Source: Eubacterium sp. (GTDB lineage Bacteria > Bacillota > Clostridia > Lachnospirales > Lachnospiraceae). Taken from it: DNA of 64,000 nucleotides. Within the stretch, counting starts at the first letter, position 1. Every line of letters starts with the position of its first letter. The stretch spans positions 1 to 64,000 of the forward strand of contig JAFZRN010000019.1 of assembly GCA_017619835.1 (NCBI GenBank), read 5' to 3'. Of this stretch, positions 61,171-64,000 are shown one piece after another. The notes below the pieces were generated by a model. It made no database searches. It saw only the letters and a program-made list of their open reading frames with translations, and was not told where the DNA came from. A program made the translations under genes and the position numbers.

Positions 61171-64000
61171 CTAGTGCGCTGTTTTCTTCTTGCGCTGCTG
61201 CTTGATATATTCACCGAGTTCTTCAACTGATATCTCAAGCACATCGTCGTTCATCTCTTCCATTCTCTCTTCTAAATCCATACTTGCATACTCATCTGCC
61301 GCTTCGGCAAGTAGTTCTGCAAAAAGGAACGGAGCAGGTTCATATTCTTCGGACTCGGAATCAAAGCCGAAGTCTTCGTCTTCATCATCTGTAAAGAAGT
61401 CTTCGTCCTCATCCTCTTCGTCTTCTTCATCATCTTCGTCCACTTCATCAGGGATATAGATGTCTTCATCTTCATCATCCTCATCAGGGATGTAAGCTTC
61501 ATCTTCTTTATCATCATCGAAGAAGTAGGAATCATCATCGGAATCCTGATCGTCTTCGTACTCGTAGGAATCTTCATCTTCATACTCTTCAGAATCTTCA
61601 TCCTCATACTCATCAAAGTCTTCGGATTCTTCATATTCTTCTTCATATTCATCTTCTTCGAAGAGTAATTCGTCATCCTCTGTAGCAGTTTCATCCTCTT
61701 CATCAGGATATAGCCTTTCTTCCTCATCTGAAGTCTCTTCCACAGATACAGCTTTCACTGCAGAGGATGCTGTATCAGCAGCTGTACCCGCAGCAACTGT
61801 ACCTGCAGCAGCAGCCCCGATTCCGGCTCCGGCAGCACTTGCTCCGAGCGCGATCCACTTGAATTTATCTTCGATATCCCTTGCAATCTCTGCACGGATG
61901 GATTCTTTGAAGGATTCGAGAGCCTTATCCATATCGGCCTGAGTGAAGAGTTTTTCATCCTGAGATGCGGCTTTCTTAGCCTCTTCAGCAGCTCTTTCGG
62001 CCTCTCTTCTGGCCCGCTTTACAGCTTCAAGCTCTTCTGAAACACGGACCGCTTCTTCCTGAGCCGCCAGTAGCTTCGCATTCTTCTCTTCTTCTATACG
62101 CTCAGCCTCACGCTCGGCCTCAGCAACTCTGGCTGCTATCTCCGGATCAACATCATAAAGCTCGATATCATAATCTTCGTCAGAATCTTCTTCTATTTCT
62201 TCTTCTGTTTCTTCTTCTGATTCTTCCTGATACTGATATTCTTCAACTGCCTTCGTTTCTTCGTAAGCTTCGGGTTCTTCAATCTCTTCAGATTTTTCTT
62301 CCGGTTCTTCCTCTACCTCCTGAAGATTGATGCTTCCGAAACGTCCCGTAAGGAGCTCATATTCCTTCTGGTTTACATACTCCTCGGCTGCTATCATCTT
62401 ATCTACGGCACTCTTCATAACAGGTGTCTCTTCAGCTTCTTCTTCGGTTATCTCACTGAAGCTGAAGCTTGATTGTGTCTCCTTAGAAGTTGTGCTTTCG
62501 ATATTTTCTAAGCTAATACGGTCTTCATAATTCCTGTCATGGATAGCCCTGCTGTCCTGAACAAAATCCTCCCATACGGCCTGACCCTCAGTACCATAGA
62601 AGTAACCGCTTCTGTAATCACTCTTCTCGAACATATCCACAAAGGAATCCGGAACTTCTATCATGAACGAGGATCTGGAGGTAGGACTCATAATGGTAAA
62701 TGCCTGTCCTCGTTTAGCCTGAAGTATATCCTCCTGCTCACTTTCGTTGATTCCACCGGCCTTCTCGTATAATTTGCAGAGATCAGACATATCATTAGGA
62801 GCCAGACCAAATACAAAGCTGTACTGACAGGCATTGATGATAGCGGAGGATTTTCTTGCGATATCTTCACTTCCGACAAAGTCCTTGATATTCTGTGTGA
62901 TAACTATCTGCATACCATTATATTTACGGATACGCTTTGCAAGCTGGAACATGAAATCCAGAGCTATCGGGAACTTGGTATCGATAAATACATGGGCTTC
63001 GTCGATAACAACTACGATCTTTCTGTTAAGACCGTATCTGGTATTATAGTCCCTGTTCTTGATGATCTCATTATCCACATACTTCAGAACAAGCAGCATC
63101 TGTGCATTTGCTATGGTCGAGTTTCTATTAGCCAGCATGGACTGGAAATTGAATACGGAGAAGTTCTCCTCAGTCGTAACCGTGGAAGGACCATTCCAGA
63201 TATTCGCATTTCGACCGCCTGTCGAGAATTTGGATATATAATTCACGAGAGATCTGAGAAGATTTCTCAGGTACTCGTTATTGGTTCTTTCAAACTCGGA
63301 AAGGATGACATCATAAAGGTCATCAAATATAGGATAATCCTCTGCGGTAAAGTTCGAGAGATCTGTCTCGGGAGTGATGCCGAAGTTCAGATAAACTCTT
63401 TCAACCAGTGAGTTGAGGTATTCGAGAGCCTCTCTATCCACATCGGGCAGTATCTGCCTGAAGAATTCCTCAAGGAACTGCAGATGTGTGGCAAAGCTTC
63501 CTCCGGGGCCTCCGCCCTCGGTACCCGCTTCATCATCATCAAGTGCAGTGATTATATGGAACGGATTCAGTCGTCCATATTTTGCATTTCCTACATTTAT
63601 AACTTTTCCGTGAAGTGTATGTGCCAGCTCGGAATACTCATTCTCCGGGTCGAGAATGAATATCTTGGCATCCTCGGAAGCAAGATTGGTAAGCAGCGAC
63701 TTGGTCGCATATGATTTACCGGAACCGGACTTACCAACAATTACCATGTTGGAATTGACACGTTCATCATCTCTTCTGAAGAAATCAATGAATACCGGAA
63801 CTCCGTCTGCAGATCCGAGCTTGATACCGCCCACATCCGAAATGTGTGCGAAGATCCAAGGAAACATTCCTGCTATCGTATTAGCGGGAATTCCCCTGGA
63901 ATCCTTTAACATCGGATCATATGCTGAAATCTGGGAACCTATGAAGCTCTGAATCTGAAGGAAATCCATTCCGGAAAGTCTCATTCCTTCCTCGCTCCAG
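61171..64000 (-). CDS. VirB4/TraC-like ATPase with long acidic tail (5' end outside window)
   Basis: The reading frame is open to the window edge, so the N-terminal part of the protein is cut off; the first ATG in view (63984) is probably internal. The ATPase core has GKSGSGKS (Walker A, about residue 84 of the visible part), FILDPENEYSEL, VVVIDEAHVF (Walker B) and RIRKYNGMQIVITQN, which match VirB4/TraC motors of conjugative and type IV secretion systems. After the core come a Glu-rich coiled coil, a Gly/Ala-rich hydrophobic stretch (WIALGASAAGAGIGAA) and about 150 residues of nearly pure Asp/Glu with Tyr/Phe. This tail is not part of typical VirB4. No relaxase, coupling protein or other T4SS gene is in the window. 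Confidence 0.8.
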   Translation of the reverse strand, partial: WSEEGMRLSGMDFLQIQSFIGSQISAYDPMLKDSRGIPANTIAGMFPWIFAHISDVGGIKLGSADGVPVFIDFFRRDDERVNSNMVIVGKSGSGKSYATKSLLTNLASEDAKIFILDPENEYSELAHTLHGKVINVGNAKYGRLNPFHIITALDDDEAGTEGGGPGGSFATHLQFLEEFFRQILPDVDREALEYLNSLVERVYLNFGITPETDLSNFTAEDYPIFDDLYDVILSEFERTNNEYLRNLLRSLVNYISKFSTGGRNANIWNGPSTVTTEENFSVFNFQSMLANRNSTIANAQMLLVLKYVDNEIIKNRDYNTRYGLNRKIVVVIDEAHVFIDTKFPIALDFMFQLAKRIRKYNGMQIVITQNIKDFVGSEDIARKSSAIINACQYSFVFGLAPNDMSDLCKLYEKAGGINESEQEDILQAKRGQAFTIMSPTSRSSFMIEVPDSFVDMFEKSDYRSGYFYGTEGQAVWEDFVQDSRAIHDRNYEDRISLENIESTTSKETQSSFSFSEITEEEAEETPVMKSAVDKMIAAEEYVNQKEYELLTGRFGSINLQEVEEEPEEKSEEIEEPEAYEETKAVEEYQYQEESEEETEEEIEEDSDEDYDIELYDVDPEIAARVAEAEREAERIEEEKNAKLLAAQEEAVRVSEELEAVKRARREAERAAEEAKKAASQDEKLFTQADMDKALESFKESIRAEIARDIEDKFKWIALGASAAGAGIGAAAAGTVAAGTAADTASSAVKAVSVEETSDEEERLYPDEEDETATEDDELLFEEDEYEEEYEESEDFDEYEDEDSEEYEDEDSYEYEDDQDSDDDSYFFDDDKEDEAYIPDEDDEDEDIYIPDEVDEDDEEDEEDEDEDFFTDDEDEDFGFDSESEEYEPAPFLFAELLAEAADEYASMDLEERMEEMNDDVLEISVEELGEYIKQQRKKKTAH

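Noticed and set aside
61190-61459. A Ser-rich open frame on the plus strand
   Set aside because: It is the complement of the Asp/Glu codons of the acidic tail (GAA/GAT read as TTC/ATC and TCT/TCA). Simple composition explains it.
31812-63984. The block as a type VI or contractile injection system
   Set aside because: No sheath, tube, baseplate, VgrG or AAA+ disassembly gene was seen; the only motor is VirB4-like.
1-64000. CRISPR arrays, tRNA or rRNA genes, insertion sequences
   Set aside because: No regularly spaced direct repeats, no tRNA-like cloverleaf ends and no transposase frame were noticed. Small RNAs could have been missed.

Overview
This window most likely comes from an anaerobic low-GC Gram-positive of the Clostridia, probably a Lachnospiraceae member of the Butyrivibrio/Roseburia kind. 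The signs are GGAGG-type ribosome binding sites, sigma-A-like promoters, an Lsa/Vml-type ABC-F gene, a GH27 alpha-galactosidase, HD-GYP proteins, SpoIIE-type phosphatases and surface proteins with GHxW/CxxC repeats. Family names rest on motif reading alone; no searches were run.

Region 1 (1-18 kb) is mixed housekeeping and accessory DNA. It holds a VanY-like D,D-carboxypeptidase, a CHASE2/HD-GYP plus FecR-domain surface-protein operon, a DHH phosphoesterase, and a membrane TIR/beta-propeller protein. It also holds a DUF4037 nucleotidyltransferase-like protein, an ABC-F gene behind an apparent leader attenuator, and an A/T-rich AbiEi-like plus LPD3-like pair flanked by copies of a palindrome. 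An MFS transporter and a GH27 enzyme with an inserted beta-sandwich close the region.

Region 2 (about 18-64 kb) is one long minus-strand block and the most interesting part. Upstream end first it runs: VirB4-like ATPase with an acidic tail, STAS protein, a 1994-residue secreted protein, a protein of unknown function, an RsbW-like ATPase, a SpoIIE-type phosphatase, an MKEV coiled-coil protein, a PAS/HD-GYP protein and an acetyltransferase. It continues with a coiled-coil protein, a modular 823-residue protein, two tandem membrane paralogues, a secreted beta-helix-like protein, a papain-like protein, a kinase-like protein, a calpain-like protein, further very large modular proteins, a second SpoIIE-type phosphatase and a small membrane protein.

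Three features tie Region 2 together. Five of the large proteins start with the same four residues, MKEV, followed by an acidic stretch, and three of these fit MKEV-x(5-6)-L-x2-F. The large proteins share and reshuffle several helical modules, joined in single proteins to calpain-like, papain-like or kinase-like catalytic parts. Five intergenic sites carry an identical-length 35-bp promoter element, GTGTTGCnCTTTTGTT plus 13 bases plus TATAAT, whose GTTGC half-sites repeat at 11 bp. My inference is a co-regulated regulon, controlled by a partner-switching phosphatase/STAS pathway and possibly c-di-GMP, that makes and perhaps exports a set of effector-like proteins using the VirB4-like motor. 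Export itself is not shown by the sequence.
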